DNA from: Lachnospiraceae bacterium
GTDB taxonomy: Bacteria; Bacillota; Clostridia; Lachnospirales; Lachnospiraceae
Assembly (NCBI GenBank): GCA_017461685.1
Contig: JAFTXF010000057.1
Coordinates: forward strand, 1 to 5,940
DNA: 5,940 nucleotides
Direction of reading: 5' to 3'
Numbering within the stretch: the first letter of the stretch is position 1; each line of letters begins with the position of its first letter. The position numbers and the translations under genes are program-made. Below, one piece after another: positions 1-5,860 of this stretch. The notes beneath the pieces were generated by a model. The model was given only the letters and a program-made list of their open reading frames with translations. It ran no database searches and was not told the DNA's origin.

Positions 1-161
1 AAAATATCGATATTTTATCCATGAATACGCGTGTTGCCAAGGGAGATACTGCCACACTCCAGACTACCTTTGAGATCTCTTCCCGTGAGGACCTGAATCG
101 TGTGATTGATAAGCTTGGTACCATTGACAGTGTGATTGATATTGAAAGGACTACAGGCTGA
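1..161 (+). CDS. relA: RelA/SpoT-family (p)ppGpp synthetase/hydrolase, C-terminal end (5' truncated by window)
   Basis: This is the 3' end of a gene that begins before the window. Codons are in frame from position 3 and end at TGA 159-161, giving about 52 residues. The visible peptide includes ISSREDLNRVIDKLGTIDSV and ends in DIERTTG. This is the second half of the C-terminal ACT domain of long RelA/SpoT homologues, which commonly ends in SVxxIxR-type residues. In the family, this regulatory domain helps sense amino-acid starvation on the ribosome, while the N-terminal half (not visible) makes and degrades (p)ppGpp. The stop codon overlaps the start of the next gene by one base (TGATG), so the two are probably cotranscribed and translationally coupled. 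Whether the missing part keeps both hydrolase and synthetase activity cannot be seen. The family call is firm given the tail sequence; the choice of symbol (relA versus rel or spoT) is convention. Confidence 0.88.
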   Translation, partial: NIDILSMNTRVAKGDTATLQTTFEISSREDLNRVIDKLGTIDSVIDIERTTG

Positions 162-811
162 TGAATGGTTTTAAAATTGGACGCATGGTGTTAGGGGTGT
201 GTCAGACCAATTGCTATTTTATTTATAAAGAAGGTGCAACAGCGGCAAACGGCCTTTGCCCGGCGCTTGTTGTGGACCCGGCGGATCAGGGAGAGCAGAT
301 TTATGAATCACTGACACGGAAGGGGTTTGCGGTTCAGGGTATTTTACTGACCCATGGACATGTGGACCATATTCTGGGAGTAAAAGCCCTTCAGGAGTTG
401 TCCGGTGCCCGGGTGTATGCCTGCGAGCAGGAGAGGGACGTGCTTCAGGATATGGAGCTGAATTTGTCTGCGATGTTTAACCTGCCCTGTAAAGTGACGG
501 CAGATGTGCTGTTAAAGGATGGGGAGGTTTGTACTGTAGCAGGGATGACTTTCCGGATGATTGCTACTCCCGGCCATACCGAAGGCAGCTGCTGTTATTA
601 CTTTGAGGAAGGCAGCTTGCTGATAAGCGGTGACACCCTGTTTGAAGGCAGCGTGGGCAGGACAGATTTCCCGACAGGTTCTATGAGTGTGCTGATACGA
701 AGCATGAAGCAGAAGCTGTTTGCACTCCCGGAGAAGACGATTGTGTACCCGGGACATGGCGGTTCCACCACCATCGGCTGGGAGAAGGACAATAATCCCT
801 TTGTAATATAA
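161..811 (+). CDS. Single-domain metallo-beta-lactamase-fold hydrolase, glyoxalase II-like (YcbL type)
   Basis: The 216-residue product has the full set of dinuclear metal ligands of the glyoxalase II branch of the metallo-beta-lactamase fold: THGHVDH (H65, H67, D69, H70), the histidine in TPGHTEG (H139), the aspartate in SGDTLF (D158), and H199 in YPGHGGSTT. The GRTDFP segment (residues 167-171) and the ending GWEKDNNPF are typical of the short YcbL-like group. It lacks the extra C-terminal helical domain of classical hydroxyacylglutathione hydrolases (about 250 residues), so the thioester substrate is uncertain. It should be a cytoplasmic Zn/Fe hydrolase; no signal peptide is visible. An AAAGGA site at 145-150 lies inside the relA end, 10 nt before the ATG, and the ATG overlaps the relA stop, which supports coupled expression. 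In related clostridia a gene of this type often lies between relA and hemZ (recalled, not checked). The family is near certain; the substrate is unknown. Confidence 0.93.
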   Translation: MNGFKIGRMVLGVCQTNCYFIYKEGATAANGLCPALVVDPADQGEQIYESLTRKGFAVQGILLTHGHVDHILGVKALQELSGARVYACEQERDVLQDMELNLSAMFNLPCKVTADVLLKDGEVCTVAGMTFRMIATPGHTEGSCCYYFEEGSLLISGDTLFEGSVGRTDFPTGSMSVLIRSMKQKLFALPEKTIVYPGHGGSTTIGWEKDNNPFVI

Positions 812-818
812 GAAAGTA

Positions 819-870
819 GGTGTTTGTGAAACTTTGCTGCTGTCAGTTGCAGCAAAGTTTCACAAACACC
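819..870. repeat. Perfect 22-bp inverted repeat with 8-nt loop between the hydrolase gene and hemZ
   Basis: Arms at 819-840 and 849-870 are exact reverse complements over all 22 bases, starting GGTGTTTGTG and ending CAAACACC; the loop is TGTCAGTT (841-848). Pairing stops cleanly outside the arms (A818/A871). It begins 8 nt after the hydrolase stop. On the + strand it is followed by ATAGTATAAAAAT, not by a T-run, so it is a poor match to an intrinsic terminator. As RNA it would form a long uninterrupted hairpin, which could act as a processing site, an mRNA 3'-end stabiliser or an atypical terminator between the relA-hydrolase message and hemZ. It could also be a small dispersed palindromic repeat. 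The structure is certain; the role is not known. Confidence 0.9.
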
Positions 871-975
871 ATAGTATAAAAATCATGTGGGGTGCCTAAA
901 AAGCATGGGTGTGCAGATGCGTGCAAAACCGTGCCTTTTACAGCAATCCCATATTTGACGTTAAGAGAGAAGAAT

Positions 976-2451
976 ATGTTAGTAATAACCTTAAATAAAA
1001 CTATTTATGAATATGATATACACTCTATTGTAAAGGCATTTTTTCCGGAGAAAACCGTTAAGGTTGTGACGCCGGATACAGACAGAGAGAAGGCTGTGGA
1101 ATTGGCCGGGGCGGCAGAGGCTTTGCAGGGCAGCGTAGAGTTTGCAGACAGTTTGGTCATGTTTTGTCTTGCCGGTCAGAGCTATGATTGGAATTGGATG
1201 GAGGAGCTGCCTGCAGGGACAGAGGCTTTTTCACAGGAATACAAAGATGCCTTTAAAGGATTTTTGTATCAATGTCTTTGTGAATATACCGGTAAGACCC
1301 TGCCTTGGGGCAATATGACAGGTATTCGACCGACGAAGATTGCCATGTCGCTTCTTTTGGAGGGTAAAAGCCATGAAGAAATTATGGCTTATTATCAGGA
1401 CAAGCATTATGTCAGCGAAGAAAAGGCACGTCTCAGCATCGATATTGCAGAGCGGGAGCGTAAGCTTTTAAGTACCCTGCATTATGAGGATGGCTATAGC
1501 CTGTACATAGGGATTCCTTTTTGCCCTACGACTTGCCTGTATTGTTCCTTCACTTCGTATCCGATTGCGGCACACAAAAAGCGTGTGGAGCAGTATATTG
1601 ACTGCCTGATCAAGGAAATGGACTATGTACGTGAAGTTTACAAGGACAAGATTTTAGACACGGTATATATTGGCGGCGGTACGCCGACCACGCTGGAGGC
1701 AGACCAGTTAGACAGACTGATTACGGCCCTGAAGGAACGCTTTGATTTTAATACTGTACAGGAGTTTACGGTGGAGGCCGGCCGTGCGGACTCCATTACC
1801 AGAGAAAAGCTGGAGGTATTGTACAGGCACGGTGTGGACCGTATCAGTGTAAATCCCCAGACCATGAACCAATGTACACTGGATACCATTGGCCGCAGAC
1901 ATACGGTAGAGCAGGTGATGGAAGCTTACCAAATGGCCCGTGAAACAGGCTTTACAAATATTAATATGGATTTGATTCTGGGGCTTCCGGGGGAGGATGT
2001 GGCAGAGGTGACACATACCATCGAAGAGGTACAGAAGTTAAATCCGGACAGCCTTACGGTACATTCTCTGGCTATTAAGCGTGCCAGCAGACTGGCTCAG
2101 TGGATTCAGAGCCATGGCATTTCCTGTATTCATAATACCGATGAGACCATGAGCATTGCCGTAGAGGGTGCCAGATCCATGGACATGAAGCCTTATTATC
2201 TGTACCGCCAGAAAAATATGTCCGGCAATTTTGAAAACGTAGGCTATGCCCGTGAAGGCAAATTCGGTATTTACAATATTTTAATCATGGAAGAACTGCA
2301 GACCATCGTAGCCCTGGGCGCAGGCAGCATCACCAAGCTGGTTTGCCCGGACGGACGTATCGAACGCTGCGACAATGTAAAGGATGTAGAACTTTACATC
2401 AATCAAATTGACGAAATGATCGAGCGCAAGCGGGCGCTGTTGAGTGAGTAA
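976..2451 (+). CDS. hemZ: HemZ-type coproporphyrinogen III dehydrogenase-like radical SAM protein
   Basis: The 491-residue product has the radical SAM iron-sulfur motif CPTTCLYC (C183, C187, C190; CxxxCxxC) followed by a HemN-type core: YIGGGTPTTL (231-240), the TVEAGR segment (265-270), MDLILGLPGE (331-340) and the strand VHSLAIKR. The N-terminal ~170 residues before the motif, including TGIRPTK (115-121), are characteristic of HemZ and separate it from HemN and HemW. PYYLYRQKNMSGNFENVGY (406-424) is also a HemZ-like segment. B. subtilis HemZ is about the same length (~500 residues). HemZ is annotated as oxygen-independent oxidative decarboxylation of coproporphyrinogen III; in anaerobes that may lack the rest of haem synthesis, this role is unproven. 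The frame is open from a GTG at 892, but that site has no SD. The ATG at 976 has the purine-rich AAGAGAGAAG just upstream (963-972) and gives the usual N-terminus, so it was chosen. The family is very sure; the reaction in this organism is moderately sure. Confidence 0.92.
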   Translation: MLVITLNKTIYEYDIHSIVKAFFPEKTVKVVTPDTDREKAVELAGAAEALQGSVEFADSLVMFCLAGQSYDWNWMEELPAGTEAFSQEYKDAFKGFLYQCLCEYTGKTLPWGNMTGIRPTKIAMSLLLEGKSHEEIMAYYQDKHYVSEEKARLSIDIAERERKLLSTLHYEDGYSLYIGIPFCPTTCLYCSFTSYPIAAHKKRVEQYIDCLIKEMDYVREVYKDKILDTVYIGGGTPTTLEADQLDRLITALKERFDFNTVQEFTVEAGRADSITREKLEVLYRHGVDRISVNPQTMNQCTLDTIGRRHTVEQVMEAYQMARETGFTNINMDLILGLPGEDVAEVTHTIEEVQKLNPDSLTVHSLAIKRASRLAQWIQSHGISCIHNTDETMSIAVEGARSMDMKPYYLYRQKNMSGNFENVGYAREGKFGIYNILIMEELQTIVALGAGSITKLVCPDGRIERCDNVKDVELYINQIDEMIERKRALLSE

Positions 2452-2504
2452 ATGTAATAGGATATATGTTGCTTCATATGGCAGGATCGAAATCCACACC
2501 CCCC

Positions 2505-2515
2505 AGGAAAGGAAG
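2505..2515 (+). promoter_or_regulatory. Ribosome binding site that sets the ABC ATPase start
   Basis: AGGAAAGGAAG lies 6 nt before the ATG at 2522. The longer reading from GTG 2444 overlaps the hemZ end, has no comparable SD, and would add 26 residues unlike any ABC ATPase N-terminus. The site therefore decides the start in favour of 2522. Confidence 0.75.
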
Positions 2516-2521
2516 AAAATT

Positions 2522-3412
2522 ATGAGACTGGAATTAAGAGATATCACAAAAAGCTTTGGCGACAAGCAGGTTTTAAAAGGAATATCCCTGGCAGCAGAAG
2601 GCGGCAAGGCTTTTGGTTTGCTTGGCAGAAACGGTGCCGGAAAAACCACCTCCATCCGAATATTGATGAATGTATTTCCTGCAAACAGCGGCGAGATATT
2701 ATTTGACGGAGCACCAATGGATTACAGCAAGGTGCAGTTTGGTTATTTACCGGAGGAACGGGGGCTTTACCCGAAGAAGAAAATCATCGATCAGTTGGTT
2801 TATTTTGCAGAATTAAAAGGAATGCGTCATTCAGATGCAGTAAAAAGCGTAGATTACTGGCTGGAGCGACTGGGAATGTCCGAATACCGTAGTAAGCGTC
2901 TGGATACCCTTTCTAAGGGAAATCAGCAGAAGATTCAGCTGGTAACTGCCCTTGCACATAATCCTCAGATTGTTATACTGGATGAACCGTTTTCCGGACT
3001 GGATCCGGTCAATGCCATGTTATTAAAGGATGTGGTAAAAGAAGAAATTGCCAAGGGTAAAATTGTTCTATTTTCCAGCCATCAGATGAATTATATAGAA
3101 GAATTCTGTGACAGTATTGCTATTATCAACGGCGGAGAGGTTGTTCTGACCGGAGATTTGCATGATATTAAGCGCAATTATCCCCGTAACCGTCTTGTTG
3201 TACGGTCAGAGCAGCAGGAGGCAATCAGAAAGGAATTTGCAGACAAGTGTACAGTGGAGGAGGACGGAGCTCTTTTGATTACGCTTACGTCTTCTGAAGA
3301 GAAGCAAAGTGTCATGAAGCATTTGACTGACAGATATGATATAGACGAGATAAAAGTATTTGAGCCGTCGCTAAATGATATTTTTGTAGAGTATGCAGGA
3401 CAGCAGGAGTAG
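2522..3412 (+). CDS. ABC-2 type exporter ATP-binding protein (NatA/YhaQ-like)
   Basis: The 296-residue product has one nucleotide-binding domain with Walker A GRNGAGKT (35-42), an LPEERGLYP segment (76-84) at the Q-loop position, signature LSKGNQQKIQ (130-139), Walker B and D-loop VILDEPFSGLDP (151-162, catalytic Glu 155) and the H-loop histidine in SSHQ (H187). The last ~85 residues (about 210-296) form the extra C-terminal domain common in this branch (DUF4162-like), ending in the typical EPSLNDIFVEY. The LPEERGLYP and LSKGNQQK variants are usual for the NatA/YhaQ group rather than signs of decay. It should hydrolyse ATP in the cytoplasm to drive the permease encoded immediately downstream. 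The stop TAG (3410-3412) overlaps that gene's SD. The 70-nt gap after hemZ has no terminator, so read-through from hemZ is possible. The substrate is unknown; Na+ export, as for NatAB, is one option only by family resemblance. Confidence 0.93.
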   Translation: MRLELRDITKSFGDKQVLKGISLAAEGGKAFGLLGRNGAGKTTSIRILMNVFPANSGEILFDGAPMDYSKVQFGYLPEERGLYPKKKIIDQLVYFAELKGMRHSDAVKSVDYWLERLGMSEYRSKRLDTLSKGNQQKIQLVTALAHNPQIVILDEPFSGLDPVNAMLLKDVVKEEIAKGKIVLFSSHQMNYIEEFCDSIAIINGGEVVLTGDLHDIKRNYPRNRLVVRSEQQEAIRKEFADKCTVEEDGALLITLTSSEEKQSVMKHLTDRYDIDEIKVFEPSLNDIFVEYAGQQE

Positions 3413-3417
3413 GAGGT
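3411..3417 (+). promoter_or_regulatory. Strong Shine-Dalgarno overlapping the ATPase stop codon
   Basis: AGGAGGT begins on the second base of the ATPase TAG stop and sits 6 nt before the permease ATG at 3424. This arrangement implies that ribosomes finishing the ATPase start the permease, keeping the two subunits in proportion. Confidence 0.85.
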
Positions 3418-3423
3418 ACGGCA

Positions 3424-4659
3424 ATGGGACAGTTTGGAAAAATTCTTAAATTTGAATTAAAAAATTATTTTACCAATAAGGTGTTTGTCGGTGTTACCGT
3501 GTTTTTGGCAGTGGCCATCGCAGTGGTGATGTTTTTCCCGCGTATTATGGAAGGCTTTCAAAAGGAAGAAGGCAGTACAGTAACGGATACCAGCCGGCCT
3601 GTTATGCTGATAGCAGGTGAGAATGCAGAGGCGGTGTCTCAGGCATTTTCCGAGGCTTTTACCAATTATGAAGTGAAAATGGCAGACGGCAATATGGAAG
3701 CGGTCAAAGAGCAGATTATTGCCGGTGAGGTCGAATGCGCCTTTGTCATGGAAAGTCTTACTGCTTATACATACTATGTAAATAATCTGTCTATGTACGA
3801 CAGCAATACGGTGATTGCGGATGAGGTACTGCAGAGTATTTATCGCATGAGTGCTATGATAGAAGGGGGCATTTCTGCAGAAGAAGCCGGAGCTATTTTG
3901 TCGGTGCAGATGGAACATGAGACGATGAAGCTGGGCAAAGACCAAATGGAGAATTTCTTCTATACATACATTATGATTTTTGCACTGTATATGGTTATCC
4001 TGCTGTACGGACAGATGGTTGCAACCAATGTGGCTACAGAAAAAAGCTCCCGTGCTATGGAAGTGCTTATCACCAGTGCTAAGCCGGCCAGTATGATGTT
4101 CGGTAAAGTACTTGCTTCTTGTCTGGCCGGTTTTATCCAGCTTGTAGTGGTATTCGGCACTGCACTTATTTGCTACAATTTCAATAAGGCATACTTGGAT
4201 GAAACAGGTGTGATCGCATCTATGTTTAATATGCCGATAGATTTGTTTGTGTATATGCTTATTTTCTTTGTACTGGGCTTTTTGATTTATGCTTTTATGT
4301 TTGGTGCAGTGGGCTCCACAGCATCCAAACTGGAGGACATCAATACTTCTGTGATGCCGATTACCATGCTTTTTGTGGTGGGTTTTATGGTGGTTATGTT
4401 CTCAATGACAGCAGGAAATGTAGACACGATATTAATGAAGGTATGTTCTTTTATTCCGTTTACATCACCGATGGCTATGTTTACCCGTATTGCCATGACA
4501 ACAGTGCCATTCTATGAAATCGTGATTTCGATTATACTCCTTATTGCATCCGTAATCGGTATCGGTTTGCTTTCTGCAAAGATTTACCGGGTAGGTGTTC
4601 TGTTGTACGGTACCCCACCAAAGCTTGGCGCTATTATCAAGGCAATCAGAAAAGCATAA
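3424..4659 (+). CDS. ABC-2 type exporter permease subunit (NatB/YhaP-like)
   Basis: The 411-residue membrane protein has the ABC-2 layout: an N-terminal transmembrane helix (about 20-38), a large outside-facing domain (about 45-175), then a membrane block with helices near 178-198, 224-250, 273-297, 311-328 and 362-386. The conserved cytoplasmic segment after the second helix, EKSSRAMEVLITSAKPASMM (206-225), is the family's coupling region that contacts the ATPase. FIPFTSPMAMFTRIAM (343-358) is also a recurring block in NatB/YhaP-like permeases. It ends in a basic cytoplasmic tail (IIKAIRKA). It forms the exporter with the preceding ATPase, and only 11 nt separate the two genes. What it exports cannot be told from sequence; this branch includes NatB (Na+) but also many uncharacterised exporters of peptides or drugs. 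No truncation or missing motif is seen. Confidence 0.92.
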   Translation: MGQFGKILKFELKNYFTNKVFVGVTVFLAVAIAVVMFFPRIMEGFQKEEGSTVTDTSRPVMLIAGENAEAVSQAFSEAFTNYEVKMADGNMEAVKEQIIAGEVECAFVMESLTAYTYYVNNLSMYDSNTVIADEVLQSIYRMSAMIEGGISAEEAGAILSVQMEHETMKLGKDQMENFFYTYIMIFALYMVILLYGQMVATNVATEKSSRAMEVLITSAKPASMMFGKVLASCLAGFIQLVVVFGTALICYNFNKAYLDETGVIASMFNMPIDLFVYMLIFFVLGFLIYAFMFGAVGSTASKLEDINTSVMPITMLFVVGFMVVMFSMTAGNVDTILMKVCSFIPFTSPMAMFTRIAMTTVPFYEIVISIILLIASVIGIGLLSAKIYRVGVLLYGTPPKLGAIIKAIRKA

Positions 4660-4676
4660 TAGAACCTACAGAAAGT

Positions 4677-4713
4677 TCGCCTGCTTGCAAAGGTTAACTT
4701 TGTAAGTTGGCGA
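4677..4713 (+). other. Stem-loop 1 of the structured intergenic region
   Basis: CTTGCAAAG (4684-4692) pairs with CTTTGTAAG (4698-4706) over 9 bp with one G-U, closing a GTTAA loop. Below a 2x2 internal loop, TCGCC (4677-4681) pairs with GGCGA (4709-4713). It starts 17 nt after the permease stop. No T-run follows, so it is not a standard terminator. Confidence 0.6.
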
Positions 4714-4714
4714 C

Positions 4715-4738
4715 ATAACTGCAAGGTTTCAGAGTTAT
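4715..4738 (+). other. Stem-loop 2 of the structured intergenic region
   Basis: ATAACT (4715-4720) is an exact reverse complement of AGTTAT (4733-4738). The 12-nt loop opens with GCAAGG (4721-4726). With only 6 AT-rich pairs this is the weakest of the three hairpins, and an alternative pairing CTG/CAG is possible inside it. Confidence 0.4.
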
Positions 4739-4747
4739 AGTAGAACT

Positions 4748-4776
4748 TATCGGAAGTTGCAAGGCGGCTTCCGATA
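4748..4776 (+). other. Stem-loop 3 of the structured intergenic region
   Basis: TATCGGAAG (4748-4756) is an exact 9-bp reverse complement of CTTCCGATA (4768-4776). The inner TTG/CGG can extend the stem by two G-U and one G-C pair, leaving the 5-nt loop CAAGG. It lies 46 nt before the AEC start, and CATACTGTAAA follows it rather than a T-run. A 5'-leader element controlling the AEC gene is possible; no known riboswitch or T-box motif was recognised. Confidence 0.6.
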
Positions 4777-4811
4777 CATACTGTAAATGCCACCGCGTCA
4801 GGCAGAAGATG

Positions 4812-4817
4812 AAGGAG
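4812..4817 (+). promoter_or_regulatory. Ribosome binding site that sets the AEC transporter start
   Basis: AAGGAG lies 5 nt before ATG 4823. The in-frame ATG at 4787 has no SD and would add a charged stretch (PPRQAEDEGEK) ahead of the first membrane helix, unlike the family. The downstream start is preferred. Confidence 0.8.
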
Positions 4818-4822
4818 AAAAA

Positions 4823-5851
4823 ATGCAATTAGCACATATTTTATTTACTGCAGTCAATGCAGTGGTTCCTATTGTTTTATTAATCGTATTGGGATATTTT
4901 TTAAAGAAAAAAGGTTTTATTTCAGCTGAATTTGTTAAGATAGGCAATAAGCTGGTGTTTAATGTATGTCTTCCGTGCATGCTTTTTATCAATGTATACA
5001 ATATCGTGAGCTTTGCGGCGATACAGTGGGATATTGTGCTATATGCTTTGCTGGCGACCGGTGTGATCGTGGTGCTGGGATTGATTACCGCAGTACTGAC
5101 TACAGGGGTAAAGGAACGCAGAGGAGTACTGTGGCAATGTGCGTTCCGCAGTAATTTCGCTATCATCGGTCTTCCTTTGGCCGGTGCCCTGGGCAGCAGT
5201 GAAGCCATGGGAGTTGCTGCTGTCTTATCGGCATTTACCATCCCGCTATTTAATATCCTGGCTGTTGTAGCACTGTCAATCTTCTTAAAGAAAGAAGGAG
5301 AGAACTCCCACAATGTGCGGGATATTTTGTTAAATATCGTGAAGAACCCGTTGATTATAGGTGTGGTTTCGGGATTAATCTGTTTGGTTATCCGGTCTCT
5401 CCAGGTGGAGGTATGCGGTGAAGTGGTGTTTGCGCTAAATAAACAGACTCCATTTTTATATACTGCGCTGAACAACTTAAAGTCGATAGCTTCTCCGTTA
5501 GCCCTGATTGTATTGGGCGGTCAGTTTGAATTTTCTGCAGTGAAGGGCCTACTGAAGGAAATCGTGGTAGGAACTACATGGCGCATTGTACTTGCTCCGC
5601 TTATCGGTGTAGGTGGAGCAGTGCTGCTCAGCCAGTGCACCGGATTGTTGAACTGCGGTGTCAATGAATTTCCGGCACTGATTGCTTTGTTTGGCTCTCC
5701 GGTGGCAGTATCCAGCGCCGTTATGGCAGGTGCTATGCACAACGATGAACAGCTGGCCACTCAGCTTGTGGTGTGGACGAGCATTTGCTCTGTGGCCACG
5801 ATTTTCCTGACCGTGTGTGTATTGATGGCAGCAGGACTTCTGGCAGTATAG
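4823..5851 (+). CDS. AEC family (auxin efflux carrier-like) transporter
   Basis: The 342-residue hydrophobic protein has about ten membrane helices in two sets of five (near 10-28, 43-58, 69-93, 104-125, 130-153, 173-190, 219-236, 246-269, 282-303 and 315-340). This is the AEC fold. Family marks are FRSNFAIIGLPLAG (108-121), NPLIIGVVSGL (175-185), the SPLALIVLGGQF segment (224-235), and GSPVAVSSAVMAGAM (291-305) with the following acidic NDEQLA. Bacterial AEC members include malate and other organic-acid carriers as well as many of unknown substrate, so only a secondary carrier for a small organic anion or metabolite is suggested. The gene is separated from the ABC exporter by a structured 163-nt spacer, so it may have its own regulation; no convincing sigma-A promoter was found there. 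The length is slightly above the common 300-320, and no key block is missing. Confidence 0.9.
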   Translation: MQLAHILFTAVNAVVPIVLLIVLGYFLKKKGFISAEFVKIGNKLVFNVCLPCMLFINVYNIVSFAAIQWDIVLYALLATGVIVVLGLITAVLTTGVKERRGVLWQCAFRSNFAIIGLPLAGALGSSEAMGVAAVLSAFTIPLFNILAVVALSIFLKKEGENSHNVRDILLNIVKNPLIIGVVSGLICLVIRSLQVEVCGEVVFALNKQTPFLYTALNNLKSIASPLALIVLGGQFEFSAVKGLLKEIVVGTTWRIVLAPLIGVGGAVLLSQCTGLLNCGVNEFPALIALFGSPVAVSSAVMAGAMHNDEQLATQLVVWTSICSVATIFLTVCVLMAAGLLAV

Positions 5852-5855
5852 GAGG
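5850..5855 (+). promoter_or_regulatory. Shine-Dalgarno sequence overlapping the AEC stop codon
   Basis: AGGAGG begins on the second base of the AEC stop (TAG 5849-5851), the same arrangement as at the ATPase-permease junction. The only well-placed start codon is GTG 5861, 5 nt downstream. The site suggests that a gene follows, or once followed, in the same operon. Confidence 0.5.
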
Positions 5856-5860
5856 ATTGT

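Larger units (their letters stand above)
4656..4758 (+). repeat. Imperfect 22-nt direct repeat pair flanking the first two hairpins
   Basis: Copies lie at 4656-4677 and 4737-4758, offset by 81 nt. Aligned without gaps they match at 17 of 22 positions; both read ATA(A/G)TAGAAC(C/T)TA, then a variable pair, then a GAAGTT-like end. The first copy contains the permease stop codon (TAA 4657-4659). The second leads into the third hairpin. This may be an old local duplication of a hairpin unit. The repeat is visible in the sequence; its meaning is inference. Confidence 0.6.

Noticed and set aside
819..870. Inverted repeat as a standard intrinsic terminator
   Set aside because: No T-run follows on the + strand. 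In the - direction the flank is only mildly T-rich and no - strand gene ends here. It was kept as an inverted repeat instead.
892..975. GTG 892 as the hemZ start
   Set aside because: There is no SD, the 28 extra residues do not look like HemZ, and the inverted repeat lies just upstream. ATG 976 has a purine-rich site and the expected N-terminus.
2481..2505. tRNA 3'-end lookalike (GGATCGAAATCC followed by a CCCCCCA-like run)
   Set aside because: The T-arm stem does not pair over 5 bp, the loop lacks TTC, and no acceptor, D or anticodon arms are found upstream within 70 nt. It is only a 4-bp hairpin with a CGAA loop.
3457..3945. Antisense open frame of about 162 codons opposite the ABC permease
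   Set aside because: It is rich in His, Cys and Phe with no recognisable motif, and it lies opposite a well-supported permease. It is a shadow frame.
4757..4784. Possible promoter (TTGCAA, 16-nt spacer, TACTGT) before the AEC gene
   Set aside because: The -10 hexamer matches the sigma-A consensus at only about 3 of 6 positions and the -35 lies within hairpin 3. This is too weak to annotate.
4798..5475. Long antisense open frame (about 225 codons) opposite the AEC gene
   Set aside because: The + strand frame encodes a clear AEC membrane protein with conserved blocks and a good SD. The antisense product has no recognisable domain and looks like a codon-bias shadow.
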